From Deltaproteobacteria bacterium (GTDB lineage Bacteria; Myxococcota_A; UBA9160; UBA4427), in assembly GCA_029261835.1 (NCBI GenBank), contig JAJDAO010000026.1, forward strand, positions 324,666 through 388,665: 64,000 nt of DNA, given 5' to 3'. Both the position numbers and the translations under genes were made by a program. Of the stretch, positions 1-10,701 are shown one piece after another (the first letter of the stretch is position 1; every line of letters begins with the position of its first letter). The notes under the pieces were generated by a model. It had not been told where the DNA came from and searched no databases. It was given only the letters and a program-made list of their open reading frames with translations.

Positions 1-42
1 CTGGCGCGAGACGCCGCCGCAGCGGCTACGCTGTCGGGGTGA
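1..42 (+). CDS. possible 3' end of an upstream gene (partial)
   Basis: The first 42 bases read as 13 open codons ending in a TGA stop, 11 bp before the next likely start. This could be the tail of a gene cut by the window edge. The stretch is too short to identify, and the reading frame is a guess based only on the close spacing to the following gene. Confidence 0.2.
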   Translation: MARDAAAAATLSG

Positions 43-53
43 GGGGAGGCCCT

Positions 54-380
54 ATGCACGATGCCGAATTCAAGGCGGAGATCGAAGCGGCGATTGCCGG
101 GGATGATCCCGAGGAGCTATTGGGTGTCATCATCGATCTGGCTCTCGGAGCCGATGATGCTGACTGGGCGGAGGACTGCTGCCTGCGGTTGGCGCAGCAC
201 CCCAATACCGACGTTCGCGGCAATGCCGTCATCGGCTTCGCACATCTCGCGGAGCGCTTTGGCGGTCTGAACCGCGAGAAGGTGCTGCCGGTACTCGAGG
301 CCGCTCGCAGCGACCCCAAGGAGTACGTGCGGGACCAGGCGGAGGCGGCACTCGAGGCACTGGCCGAATTGGTTGAGTGA
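54..380 (+). CDS. small acidic HEAT-repeat-like protein
   Basis: A 108-aa acidic protein made mostly of amphipathic helices. Residues around 45-105 resemble two HEAT-type helical hairpins (PNTDVRGNAVIGFAHLAERF, then SDPKEYVRDQAEAALEALAE), which usually act as protein-protein scaffolds. The ATG at 54 is preferred over an in-frame GTG at 39 because GAGGGGAGG lies immediately upstream of the ATG. Small HEAT-like proteins of this size are often polymorphic-toxin immunity or regulatory proteins, but no partner toxin is visible here, so no specific function is assigned. It is followed by about 145 bp without a gene. Confidence 0.65.
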   Translation: MHDAEFKAEIEAAIAGDDPEELLGVIIDLALGADDADWAEDCCLRLAQHPNTDVRGNAVIGFAHLAERFGGLNREKVLPVLEAARSDPKEYVRDQAEAALEALAELVE

Positions 381-525
381 CAGCGGGCGGCTCGGCCTCG
401 AGACCGCTCCAAGTCACAGCATGGCGGTGTAGACTCTCAACTGCGTGTGTCTCCCGGCCGCGCTCGAAGGACGAGCAGCAGCCGGGACGAGCATCGGGCG
501 AAGCAGCCGGGAACGGGCGCGAGCA

Positions 526-957
526 GTGGGCATCGAACTCTTCGAAAGGGCGGCCGAGGCGCGCGCGCGCATTCTGCGCGTGGACCGGCTCGACGGTGTT
601 GGGTCGGATTCGGTCATCTGCGGGCTGGGCTATCTCCTCACCTTTGATGTGGGACGTATCCTCGTCGTTGCCGATACCGACTCCGGCAGTCTGACGCTGC
701 GGCAGATCGACGAGCCCTCGACGCTATCGGGCAGCCTGGTTGTGCAGGATGAGGCGGAGCCGTGGTGGCGTGTGGCGGGCAATCCCATCACCCGGGTCTG
801 GCCGGGTGCGCCTGGCGAAGGGGCCGCAGCGAGCACGGGCGCGCTGCGCGATGTGCGGATTCAGTTTCGTGAAGACGAAGAGAACCCAAAGGTCGTTTCG
901 TTGAGGTTCGAGGCGGGGACGGTGCAGGTCGCGATGGAGAACGGCAATGCCGGTTGA
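526..957 (+). CDS. hypothetical protein
   Basis: A 143-aa protein I do not recognise. The GTG at 526 is chosen as start because the residues encoded upstream of it (open back to 445) are low-complexity Arg/Ala/Gly, whereas GIELFERAAEARARILRVDR onward reads like folded protein. Alternating hydrophobic stretches (YLLTFDVGRILVVADTDSGS) suggest a mainly beta fold, and there is no signal peptide or membrane segment. The 3' end overlaps the amidase start by 11 bp, indicating translational coupling in the same operon. Confidence 0.6.
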   Translation: MGIELFERAAEARARILRVDRLDGVGSDSVICGLGYLLTFDVGRILVVADTDSGSLTLRQIDEPSTLSGSLVVQDEAEPWWRVAGNPITRVWPGAPGEGAAASTGALRDVRIQFREDEENPKVVSLRFEAGTVQVAMENGNAG

Positions 958-2419
958 GGCGCGGGATGGGATTGCGAAGCTGGACGCCACCGCGCAGGCG
1001 GCGCTCGTGCGCTCGGGTGAGGTCTCGGCAGCGGAGCTGGTCGACGCGGCCATCGAACGCCTCGAGCGGCTGAATCCGACACTGAATGCGGTGATTCACC
1101 CGGCGCTCGAGCGCGCCCGCGCTCGAGCGCGCTCGTCCGCGTTGCCCGCGGGCCCGCTGCAGGGCGTGCCGTTTCTCATGAAGGACATCGGCGGTGAGGA
1201 GGCGGGGCAGCCGGTCCACGCCGGCATGGCGTTCCTCAAGCGAGCGGGCTGGATCGCCGAGCACGACAGCTATTTCACGCAGAAGATCGTGGCCGCTGGC
1301 CTGATCTCTCTCGGACGGACGAACACGCCCGAGCTCGCCTTGTTGCCCACGAGCGAGCCCGAGGCCTACGGTCCGACGCGCAATCCCTGGCATCGCGAGC
1401 ACAGTGCGGGCGGCTCGAGTGGGGGGGCGGGCGCCGCGGTGGCGGCGGGCATCGTGCCGGCCGCTCACGCGAGTGACGGTGGTGGATCGATTCGTGGGCC
1501 CGCGAGCATGTGTGGCCTGCTGGGGCTCAAACCGACTCGTGGCCGAAACTCGTTCGGGCCTGGGCTGGGCGAGCGCTGGAACGGCTTTTCCTGTGAGTTC
1601 GTGCTCACGCGCAGCGTACGCGATGCGGCGGCCCTGCTGGACATTGTCTCGGGCCCGATGCCCGGCGATCCCTACTTCGCCGCGCAGCAAGACGAGAGCT
1701 TCGTGTCGGCGCTGAGCCGGCCGGTGGCGCCGCTGCGCATCGGTGTCATGCTGCGCGCGCCACGCGGGATCGAGGTTCATCCGGATGTGGTGGCGACGGT
1801 GGAGCGCCAGGCCCGCCAGCTCGAAACGCTCGGGCACAAGGTCGAGCAATCGCATCCGGAGGCACTCGACGATGCGGCGACCGTAGGCCACTACGTGAAC
1901 ATCGTTGCCGCCAACGTCGCCCGAGCGCTCGATGCCTGGGGTGAGAAGGTCGGCCGCACGGTCACGCAGTCCGATGTCGAGCCCCTCACCTGGCTGCTTG
2001 CCGAGCGCGGTCGCGAGATGCCCGCGCCGGAGCTACTCGCCACGATCGAACGGGTTCACGGCTTCGGCCGCCGGCTGGCGCAGTGGTGGTGCGACGGCTT
2101 CGACCTGCTGCTGACTCCGACCCAAGCGGCTCCGCCGCCGCGCATCGGTCTGCTGGGCTCCACGCCCGAGGAGCCACTGCGCGGTTTTCTGCGCTCGGCC
2201 CCCTACGGCGTCTTCACGCTGCCCTTCAATCTCTCCGGACAGCCCGCGGTGTCGCTGCCTGCGGGTTACACGAGCGATGAGGGCGGCGGCCCCGCCGGTC
2301 TTCCGCTCGGCACTCAGCTCGTGGCCCCGTACGGCGGCGAAGCGCTGCTGTTGCGCGTCGCGGCCCAGCTCGAGCAGGCTGGACCCTGGGCCGATCGCCT
2401 CCCGCCGCTATTCGGCTAG
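947..2419 (+). CDS. amidase signature family hydrolase
   Basis: A 490-aa amidase-signature enzyme, expected to hydrolyse C-N amide bonds in the cytoplasm. The family's Ser-cisSer-Lys triad is visible: Lys79 in VPFLMKDIG, cis-Ser157 in GGSSGG and nucleophile Ser181 in DGGGSIRGPA, with the usual 24-residue spacing between the serines. GatA normally sits with gatB and gatC; neither is present here and the C-terminal half is divergent, so this is more likely a stand-alone amidase (aryl-acylamidase or 6-aminohexanoate hydrolase type) than GatA. The substrate cannot be told from sequence. It overlaps the upstream gene and is followed 18 bp later by a HAD phosphatase. Confidence 0.9.
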   Translation: MPVEARDGIAKLDATAQAALVRSGEVSAAELVDAAIERLERLNPTLNAVIHPALERARARARSSALPAGPLQGVPFLMKDIGGEEAGQPVHAGMAFLKRAGWIAEHDSYFTQKIVAAGLISLGRTNTPELALLPTSEPEAYGPTRNPWHREHSAGGSSGGAGAAVAAGIVPAAHASDGGGSIRGPASMCGLLGLKPTRGRNSFGPGLGERWNGFSCEFVLTRSVRDAAALLDIVSGPMPGDPYFAAQQDESFVSALSRPVAPLRIGVMLRAPRGIEVHPDVVATVERQARQLETLGHKVEQSHPEALDDAATVGHYVNIVAANVARALDAWGEKVGRTVTQSDVEPLTWLLAERGREMPAPELLATIERVHGFGRRLAQWWCDGFDLLLTPTQAAPPPRIGLLGSTPEEPLRGFLRSAPYGVFTLPFNLSGQPAVSLPAGYTSDEGGGPAGLPLGTQLVAPYGGEALLLRVAAQLEQAGPWADRLPPLFG

Positions 2420-2437
2420 CGGCCGGTCTCGATTTCG

Positions 2438-3148
2438 ATGTCGCGCGGCGAAACGCTGCTGGTGATCTTCGACTGCGACGGCGTATTGGTCGACAGTGAG
2501 CCGATCGCCAATCGTATCCTGGCGGAGCTGTTGACGGAGGTCGGCTTGCCGACCCGCTTCGAGGATTCGTGGCGCGACTACCGGGGTCGCACCCAGCAGG
2601 CCTGTATCGAGCTCGCCGAGGCCAATCTCGGACGCCCGCTGCCAGCCGAGTTTGGCGAGCGTTTCGACACGCTCTTCCTGGCTGCCTGCAGTCACGAGCT
2701 GACTCCGATCCCCGGTGTCAGCGCGGCAATCGGCGAGCTGTCGGCGCTGGGTTTCGAGTGCTGCGTGGCTTCGAGCGGGTCGCTCGAGAAGATGCATGCG
2801 ACGCTGGGCCACACCGCGTTGCTCGAACTCTTCGAGGGCCGAATCTTCAGCGCCGCCGAGGTGGCGCGCAGCAAACCCCATCCGGACATATTCCTCTACG
2901 CCGCGCAGCGCATGGGGGCTGCACCCGGCCGCTGCTGTGTCGTCGAGGACAGCCCGCTGGGCGTGCGCGCGGCGCGTGCGGCCGGCATGCCGGTACTGGG
3001 TTTTGCGCCGGCGCACGAAGCCGCCATGCTATACGACGCGGGTGCCCGCGTCTTCGGCGACATGGCGGAGCTGCCGCGGTTGGTGGCAGACTTGGCCGAA
3101 TCTCGCAGAGGTCCAAGAGAGCGCTCGGGTGGGCGTAGAGGTACGTGA
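2438..3148 (+). CDS. HAD-superfamily phosphatase / phosphomutase-like
   Basis: A 236-aa haloacid-dehalogenase hydrolase of subfamily IA. Motif I is [10 protein letters not shown] (nucleophile Asp plus general-acid Asp), motif II is the VASSGS segment, motif III is SKPHPDIF and motif IV is VVEDSPLG. An alpha-helical cap follows motif I at about residues 20-90. Family members include sugar-phosphate phosphatases (YieH/GPH type) and beta-phosphoglucomutase; the exact substrate is not predictable. Its TGA stop overlaps the msrB ATG by one base. The Arg/Gly-rich last 15 residues are probably unstructured. Confidence 0.88.
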   Translation: MSRGETLLVIFDCDGVLVDSEPIANRILAELLTEVGLPTRFEDSWRDYRGRTQQACIELAEANLGRPLPAEFGERFDTLFLAACSHELTPIPGVSAAIGELSALGFECCVASSGSLEKMHATLGHTALLELFEGRIFSAAEVARSKPHPDIFLYAAQRMGAAPGRCCVVEDSPLGVRAARAAGMPVLGFAPAHEAAMLYDAGARVFGDMAELPRLVADLAESRRGPRERSGGRRGT

Positions 3149-3570
3149 TGGCGAACGACGAGTTTCGCAAGAGCGATGAAGAATGGCGAGCGCAGCTCAG
3201 CAGCGAACAGTTCGAGGTGACGCGCGGGCACGGCACCGAGCCGGCCTTCAGCGGTGAGTACTGGGACTGCAAGCTGCCGGGTCTCTACCGCTGCGCCTGT
3301 TGTGGCGGAGCGCTCTTTCGCTCAGAGACGAAGTTCGATTCCGGCAGCGGCTGGCCGAGCTTTCACGAGCCGGTCTCCAGCGAATTCATCGGCCAGCGGA
3401 TCGACGAGAGCCATGGCATGTCGCGAACAGAGGTTCACTGCCGACAATGTGACGCACACTTGGGCCACGTCTTTCCCGATGGTCCACCGCCAACGGGGCT
3501 GCGCTACTGCATCAATTCAGTTTCGCTGATACTGGATCCGGACGAGAACGGGGAGCGGACCGAGGCATGA
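3148..3570 (+). CDS. msrB: peptide methionine-(R)-S-oxide reductase
   Basis: A 140-aa MsrB that reduces the R epimer of methionine sulfoxide in oxidised proteins. The zinc site is complete (Cys49/Cys52 in CACC and Cys98/Cys101 in CRQC). The catalytic Cys121 lies in RYCINS, and the conserved SGSGWPSF substrate segment is present. The ATG at 3148 shares one base with the preceding stop; an overlapping GTG at 3145 is less likely. It sits between two HAD phosphatase genes in a close-packed plus-strand operon, suggesting a housekeeping repair set rather than a dedicated pathway. There is no fused MsrA and no signal peptide, so it is cytoplasmic. Confidence 0.96.
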   Translation: MANDEFRKSDEEWRAQLSSEQFEVTRGHGTEPAFSGEYWDCKLPGLYRCACCGGALFRSETKFDSGSGWPSFHEPVSSEFIGQRIDESHGMSRTEVHCRQCDAHLGHVFPDGPPPTGLRYCINSVSLILDPDENGERTEA

Positions 3571-4202
3571 CCAAGGCGATTCTCTGGGACAACGATGGTG
3601 TGTTGGTCGATACCGAGCACCTCTTCTTCGCCGCGACTCGCGACGAGTTCGCGACCGTCGGTGTCCAGCTCGCGCTCGAGCAGTATCAGGACCTCACGTT
3701 GCGGCAGGGCAAGAGCTGCTTCGATCTGCTGGCCGAGCGCGGCGTGGCGCCCGAGGAGCTCCGCCGCATTCGCGAGGTTCGCAATCGACGCTATCTCGAA
3801 CGCCTCGGCCAGGGCGTGTCGCTGATCGATGGTGTGCTCGAGACTCTGAAGAGTCTGCATGGTCGGCTCCCAATGGCGATCGTGACGAGCTGCAACGCAG
3901 ACCACTTCGAAGTCATTCACGCACCTCTGGGCATCCTGCGCTACTTCGAGTTTGCCCTCACCAACGCCGACTACGAACACCACAAGCCCCATCCCGAACC
4001 CTATCTCAGAGCGGCGGAGAGGCTCTCACTGGAGCCGGTCGACTGCCTCGTGATCGAGGACACCGAGCGTGGTCTCGAGGCCGCCACGAGGGCCGGCATG
4101 GAGTGCCTGGTGATCCCCAATGCCTTGACACGGCATGGTGATTTCAGGCAAGCGCGGAAAGTGCTCGCGAGCATACGGGAAGTGCCGGACGAGCTCGCCT
4201 GA
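3567..4202 (+). CDS. HAD-superfamily hydrolase, subfamily IA
   Basis: A 211-aa HAD phosphatase with motif [12 protein letters not shown], in which the first Asp is the nucleophile and the canonical second position keeps Asp. It continues with motif II AIVTSCN, motif [11 protein letters not shown] and motif [14 protein letters not shown]. It overlaps msrB by four bases (ATGA), so it is translationally coupled. It is only distantly similar to the HAD gene on the other side of msrB, so the pair is not a recent duplication. A sugar phosphate or nucleotide substrate is probable but not identifiable. Its end nearly abuts the converging sulfatase-fusion gene (11 bp apart). Confidence 0.88.
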   Translation: MTKAILWDNDGVLVDTEHLFFAATRDEFATVGVQLALEQYQDLTLRQGKSCFDLLAERGVAPEELRRIREVRNRRYLERLGQGVSLIDGVLETLKSLHGRLPMAIVTSCNADHFEVIHAPLGILRYFEFALTNADYEHHKPHPEPYLRAAERLSLEPVDCLVIEDTERGLEAATRAGMECLVIPNALTRHGDFRQARKVLASIREVPDELA

Positions 4203-4213
4203 GAACGTTCGCG

Positions 4214-7200
4214 CTATCGCAGGTGGCTGCAGTCGTCGACGTAGCCGAGCATGCGGAGCTGCTCGCATTCCTCGAAATCCATCTCCGCCTCGCCCGCATC
4301 CTCGACCGCCTCACCCTCGGCCATACGGCGCTGCAGCTCGGCGTGTCGTTCCAGCACCTCCTGCGCGCTCGCGTGAGCGTCGGCCGGCAGCGGGCTTTGC
4401 TCGCCGGGGTCGCGGTCGATGGCAAAGAGCTCGCGCTCCGGCAGTCCGCGTGGGTTGCCGGCGTTGGCGCCGATGAGCTTCATCGTCTCGGTACGAAGGG
4501 ACCAGAGCACGTTGCCCTCGTGATCCTCCTCCGCGAACACCTGCCGGTCCTTCTCGGCGCGCGCCTTCGCGTCTCCTCGTAGGTCGATGCCCTGCATGGA
4601 GGCCGGCACGTCGGCGCCCGCCACCCGAATGAGCGTCGGCGCCACGTCGATCAGCCGCGCCAAACCGTCGGTCGCACCGACCGGCGGTGCGGGCTGATTC
4701 TTCGCCCACTTGATCAGCAGCGGTACGTAGATCTGCTCTTCGTAGAGCGTGAGACCATGCCACCAACCGCTGTGCTCGAAGAACTCCTCACCGTGGTCCG
4801 ACACCAGAGCGATCACGCTGTCGTCGTAGAGGTCGAGCGCGCGCAGCCGCTCCAGCAGCTTGGCGAGGTTGTCGTCCAGATAGCGAATCTCACCCCGGTA
4901 GAGGCGCCGCATCTCGTCGGCCTGCGAGGGGTCGGGGTGCTGGTTCGAGACGCGCGCGAAGCCGCGGCCGTCATAGGGGTGCTCGAAGTAGGGATCATGC
5001 ACATCCATGTAGTGCAGGAAGAGGAAGAAGCGATCGCCGCGATGTCGCTCGAGCCAGTCGAACGCCACCTCGTTCACGGCCTGCGAATCCTGGTAGAAGT
5101 CCGAGTAGTGAATACCGGGCCTGACCTTGGGCTTGAGCTTGAACCAGACCGCCCGCGCAATGTTGTAGAGGATCAGCTTCGATGAGGATTCCTCAGCGCC
5201 GGCCAGGTAATCGGGCCTCAGGAAGTGATACTCGTCGTATCCCTGATCGAAGCCGAAGCTGGCTGCCAGATTGATGTTCGAGACGATGCCGCCCGTGGCA
5301 TAGCCGCGCTGCTTCATGACCTCCGCGATGAGATCCACGTCTGGCGAGAGCGTCGACGGCTTGGCGATGGCACGGTGGCTGGAGGGCAGCAGGGACGTCA
5401 GAAGTGAGGCGGTCGCGGGTTTGGTCCACGAGGCATGTGAGAAGCCTCGGTAGAGGCTGCCGCCGTCCTCGGCGAGGCTGCACATGGCTGGCGTCTTCAC
5501 GCCGCGCTCGTCGTAGCACGAGAGGTGATCGGCGCGCAGCGTATCGACCATGACGAGGATCACGTTCGGGTGCTGACGCAAAGCGGCCGGCACGCCGGAC
5601 GCCTCGGCCCCGCTCTGTCCGGTCCCTATGCCAATCGCCGCCAGGGCGCCGACGATCAGCACAGCGATGAGCAGGACCAGCGACGGGAGCGGGCGCACGA
5701 TGGCGCCGGCGCGAGAGGCGAAGAAGCGCCGGCCGATCGTCAGAATCAAGAGGGCCAGCAGCAATGCCCCGCCCAGCACGGCCAGCAGGACCGTCAGCGG
5801 GGGCGCCTGCTCCAGGTAGACGTCACGCTTCAGCCGGAAGAGCGTGATCGCAAGACCCAGTGGGATCAACGTCGCCACCAGACCCATCGGCGGCACCCAG
5901 GTCTGGACCTCGCGGCGCTCCATCGGGAGTACCCCGAGTACGGCTCCGCCAGCCGTCGCCAGCCCGCCCAGCAGCAGCGCGTGAACGAGCGGCCCGTACC
6001 AGAGCACCTGGGCCTCCTCGCCGAAGCCGCCGTTCGCGATCACCAGGCTCTCGGTCACGCCGATCAGAATGCCGGCCAGTATGCCCGAGCCCATACCGAT
6101 GCCCGCACCGCGCAGCATGCGGACCGGCAGCGAGTCGAGATCGTCCGAGGCGGACCGAGCCAGTCGAGCTGCCTTCTCTTGATCGCTCTCGAGCTCCACG
6201 GCAGCCTTCGCGGCCTCCGCGTAGTCGACCTGTACGCCGTCCACCCGGCAGAATGCGGGCGCGTAGTCCTTGGGCCGAATCCACCAGAAGACGAAGCCCA
6301 GCATGGTGGGCGCCTCGGCGGCCCAGAAGCCGAGCGCGGCCGAGACGATGGCGGCGGCCGGGCCGATCAGGTGGCCGAGCAGCACGAGCTGGGCTGCCTC
6401 GCGGATGCCCTCACCCGCGATCGTGAAGGGGCTGATCACCGTGGCGAAGATCTGGATCGAAGAGCCGAAGGTCACCTGCCAGAACTCGGCCTCGTTGGCG
6501 CCGATTGCCAGGGCGGTGAAGTAGTACATGACCGCCGTTGTGAAGTGCACGAGGAAGCTCAAGAAGAGCACCATGAGAACGAGCTGCTTCTTGTCACGAT
6601 AGGCGGCGGCGGCATGCGATACGCGGTGCACGATTCCCGAAAGTCTGTCCTTCGCCGGAATGGGGAGGTTCTCGAGCAGCCACTGCACCAGGCCCGGGTA
6701 GAAGAGCACCAGCACGAGGCCGCCGATCACGCCGAGCGCGATGGGAATCGACAGAGTGGCGAAGAGCACGGCGTTGTCGCCGAAGATCGAAATCCCAAAG
6801 GGAAGTGACACCAGGAAGGTGAGGAAGACACCGGAGAAGCCGCAGACCTTCTCCAGGAACTTCGCGGCTGCGACCTCGACCGTTCGCCCACTGAAGCGCG
6901 AAGCGTCGTAGAGCGTGTAGCCGTCGAGGCCGGCTGTGCTGGGCAGGAATGTGCCGATTGCTCTGCCGATCAAGAACGAGCCGAAGATGTGCCCGAATGG
7001 GAGGCTGATGCCCTGTCCGCGCAGCACCAGGACCCAGCGGTACATCGACGAGAGCATGCCGATGATCTTGACGCCGGTGGCCGCGAGGACGAAGACCCAG
7101 AAGGTGGCGGCGTCGATGTTCGAGAGCTGCTGCTCGATCAATCGCCAGGCCACGACCTTGCTGCCGTCTTCCATCGCGATGGGGTGGGAGAGCAGCAGCC

Positions 7201-7327
7201 AGAAAGCGCGGACCGTGACCCAAGCCTTGAGCACGCTGAGCGCGCGACCTCGCCAGGGCTCGGGTGCCAGTCGTGACACCAAGAGTGCGAGGATGCCCAC
7301 GCAAAGAATCTCGAGCAGTATCAACAT
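4214..7327 (-). CDS. flippase-like membrane domain fused to sulfatase/phosphotransferase-type alkaline phosphatase fold
   Basis: A 1,037-aa fusion. Residues 1 to about 340 form a polytopic module resembling the lysylphosphatidylglycerol synthase/AglD-type flippase domain (SFLIGRAIGTFLPSTAGLDG, VISPFTIAGEGIREAA). A second membrane block spans about 405-560. From about 590 there is an alkaline-phosphatase-fold sulfatase domain (ILVMVDTLRADHL, SDHGEEFFEHSGWWHG). The position that holds the formylglycine Cys/Ser in true sulfatases (C/S-x-P-x-R) is Thr635 in SWTKPATAS. A Thr nucleophile is the rule in lipid-modifying phosphoethanolamine or phosphoglycerol transferases of this fold. Modification of an envelope lipid or glycan at the outer face of the inner membrane is a reasonable inference; sulfatase activity is unlikely. 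Confidence 0.85.
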   Translation of the reverse strand: MLILLEILCVGILALLVSRLAPEPWRGRALSVLKAWVTVRAFWLLLSHPIAMEDGSKVVAWRLIEQQLSNIDAATFWVFVLAATGVKIIGMLSSMYRWVLVLRGQGISLPFGHIFGSFLIGRAIGTFLPSTAGLDGYTLYDASRFSGRTVEVAAAKFLEKVCGFSGVFLTFLVSLPFGISIFGDNAVLFATLSIPIALGVIGGLVLVLFYPGLVQWLLENLPIPAKDRLSGIVHRVSHAAAAYRDKKQLVLMVLFLSFLVHFTTAVMYYFTALAIGANEAEFWQVTFGSSIQIFATVISPFTIAGEGIREAAQLVLLGHLIGPAAAIVSAALGFWAAEAPTMLGFVFWWIRPKDYAPAFCRVDGVQVDYAEAAKAAVELESDQEKAARLARSASDDLDSLPVRMLRGAGIGMGSGILAGILIGVTESLVIANGGFGEEAQVLWYGPLVHALLLGGLATAGGAVLGVLPMERREVQTWVPPMGLVATLIPLGLAITLFRLKRDVYLEQAPPLTVLLAVLGGALLLALLILTIGRRFFASRAGAIVRPLPSLVLLIAVLIVGALAAIGIGTGQSGAEASGVPAALRQHPNVILVMVDTLRADHLSCYDERGVKTPAMCSLAEDGGSLYRGFSHASWTKPATASLLTSLLPSSHRAIAKPSTLSPDVDLIAEVMKQRGYATGGIVSNINLAASFGFDQGYDEYHFLRPDYLAGAEESSSKLILYNIARAVWFKLKPKVRPGIHYSDFYQDSQAVNEVAFDWLERHRGDRFFLFLHYMDVHDPYFEHPYDGRGFARVSNQHPDPSQADEMRRLYRGEIRYLDDNLAKLLERLRALDLYDDSVIALVSDHGEEFFEHSGWWHGLTLYEEQIYVPLLIKWAKNQPAPPVGATDGLARLIDVAPTLIRVAGADVPASMQGIDLRGDAKARAEKDRQVFAEEDHEGNVLWSLRTETMKLIGANAGNPRGLPERELFAIDRDPGEQSPLPADAHASAQEVLERHAELQRRMAEGEAVEDAGEAEMDFEECEQLRMLGYVDDCSHLR

Positions 7328-7619
7328 TGGGTGCTTCTCTCCACTTTCGTCTTGATCTTCGTTCTGATCTTCATCTCAGGTCTTCAGAGCGGGCTCGCCA
7401 TCTTCGTGCTCACGAGCCGTGTCAGCCCCAAGGCTGACCGCGACGAAGGCTCATCGTGCCCGAATGCGATCGGCAACCGGTTGGAAAACGCACTCACGGA
7501 GAGGGGAAAGTATGTGATCTCCCGCCTTCGTCCCAGTGCCCATCAGCAGCCGGCAGCCCGTGTGCAGCCTGCTCGCGTGCCCGCGACAGGCGGCGCAGCA
7601 CGCCTACCCTGCGTGGCCC

Positions 7620-8396
7620 TCAGTCTCCGGCTGGCGCGGCGGCTGCGGGAGGCTCCTCCGGCGGGTTGTGCGAGCGCGGCTGCTCGTCTCCCGCCAGGCC
7701 AGCGGGGCTGTGGGGCGAGTCGAAGATGGGATCGCGCCAATCGACAGACACCCCTTGGCGTCCGGCACGCTCGAAGGGCCCATTCACTACCATGCGGAAG
7801 TTCATCGCCTCTTCGCCGGGCTGCGGCTCCGGCAGCGCATCGTCCCTGCTGTGTTGGTTCGTCTTCCACTTGATACGTGAGAAGAGTACGAAGAGACGTT
7901 CGTCCTTCACGTATGTGACGAAGCTGGTGAGGAACTTGCGATTGAATATGCCGTGCTGCCGGCGCTTGCGAAGCGCCATCACAACGATCTCCTGATCGGC
8001 TGTAGCCCGTGCGAAGGTCTGCGCGAGCCCGCTGGCGACGTCTTCGAGAATCTCGGCGGCGACAGCGGCGCGGGGCCCTCGCAACGAAGCGTCCCGATCC
8101 TCGGGCAGCTCGACTTCGATCGCGCCGAGAATGCGCGTCAGTCGCTCTGCTGAGATCGCGACGGGATGCTGGAATTCACGCGCGACGTCGTCGCCGAAGA
8201 GCGGTCGCCAGCTGCGTAGCTTGATCGTCAGGCCGTAGCGGTCGATGACGTCCTCGCTGACGGAGTGTTGTGCGCAGGCGACGGGCAGCAGGCACATCAG
8301 CAGCACCAAACAGGCCGCGAGCGGTCGTTCGCGGCGCGGATCCGACCCGGCGGTGCCACGAGGATGGCGACGACCGCCATGCATATCGCTCGGCAT
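7620..8396 (-). CDS. predicted lipoprotein of unknown function
   Basis: A roughly 258-aa protein with an Arg-rich N terminus, a hydrophobic stretch and a lipobox-like LLPVACAQ, so probably a lipid-anchored periplasmic or outer-membrane protein. The mature part contains LSVDW-type beta segments and a conserved-looking FLTSFVTYVKDERLFVLFSR region. The C-terminal 40 residues are Pro/Ala-rich and probably disordered. The start is uncertain: ATGs at 8396 and 8384 are both possible, and the upstream in-frame ATG at 8432 lies inside an inverted repeat and is less credible. It lies between feoB and the sulfatase fusion on the same strand. I do not recognise the family. Confidence 0.6.
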   Translation of the reverse strand: MPSDMHGGRRHPRGTAGSDPRRERPLAACLVLLMCLLPVACAQHSVSEDVIDRYGLTIKLRSWRPLFGDDVAREFQHPVAISAERLTRILGAIEVELPEDRDASLRGPRAAVAAEILEDVASGLAQTFARATADQEIVVMALRKRRQHGIFNRKFLTSFVTYVKDERLFVLFSRIKWKTNQHSRDDALPEPQPGEEAMNFRMVVNGPFERAGRQGVSVDWRDPIFDSPHSPAGLAGDEQPRSHNPPEEPPAAAAPAGD

Positions 8397-8423
8397 GCTG
8401 CCCACAGTAGCAGTGGTGAGAGG

Positions 8424-8482
8424 CCATCTCATGAACCCGGACCGAGTCGGGCGTGGAGATCCGGTCCGGGTTCATGAGATGG
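8424..8482. terminator. perfect 21-bp inverted repeat after feoB
   Basis: Left arm 8424-8444 and right arm 8462-8482 are perfect reverse complements, separated by a 17-nt loop. It starts 3 bp after the feoB stop codon, so an RNA hairpin would end the feoAB transcript. There is no T-tract on the exit side, so it is not a textbook intrinsic terminator. It may instead be a palindromic repeat element that also stabilises the 3' end. Confidence 0.7.
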
Positions 8483-8485
8483 ACT

Positions 8486-10389
<1,904 letters not shown>

Positions 10390-10393
<4 letters not shown>

Positions 10394-10701
10394 TGCTCGG
10401 AGTTTGTACTGTCCCCTTCGTCCGGGCGCACTCTTACGCGGGCCGCGTCGCCGCGGCGAAGGCAGAGGCGGTATCCGCGCAGCTCATAGACGACCGGATC
10501 GCCGAGCGGAGCACGACGCAATACCTTGACGGGTGTGTTGGGGAGGAGTCCGAGATCCTGCAGCCTTCGGCTGATCGACCCCGCCTGATCCACGCTCACC
10601 ACGATACCCTGGCTTCCCGGAGGGAGATCGGCCAGGGTTTGCGCCGGGGCCGGAGGAGGCACTGAGATGGGTTTCGGCTCCAAATTGAAATCCGTTTTCA
10701 T
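10390..10701 (-). CDS. feoA: ferrous iron transport protein A
   Basis: A 103-aa protein with a C-terminal FeoA SH3-like domain from about residue 22 (TLADLPPGSQGIVVSVD, RRLQDLGLLPNTPVKVLRRA, GDPVVYELRGYRLCLRRGDA). The 20-residue N-terminal tail is Pro-rich and not part of the domain. FeoA binds the cytoplasmic side of FeoB and is needed for iron uptake. The four-base overlap with feoB (ATGA) shows a coupled feoAB operon; no feoC is present. Confidence 0.95.

Noticed and set aside
947..2419. GatA subunit of Glu-tRNA amidotransferase
   Set aside because: No gatB or gatC nearby and the C-terminal half is divergent; a general amidase fits better.
3148..3570. Selenocysteine versions of redox proteins here (for example MsrB)
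   Set aside because: The catalytic codon in msrB is a Cys codon, and no gene in the window shows an in-frame TGA with continued homology.
5525..6808. 427-aa open frame on the plus strand opposite the sulfatase fusion
   Set aside because: Composition is Gln/Arg/His/Asp-rich without hydrophobic core; it mirrors the codon bias of the real gene on the other strand, which has clear domains.
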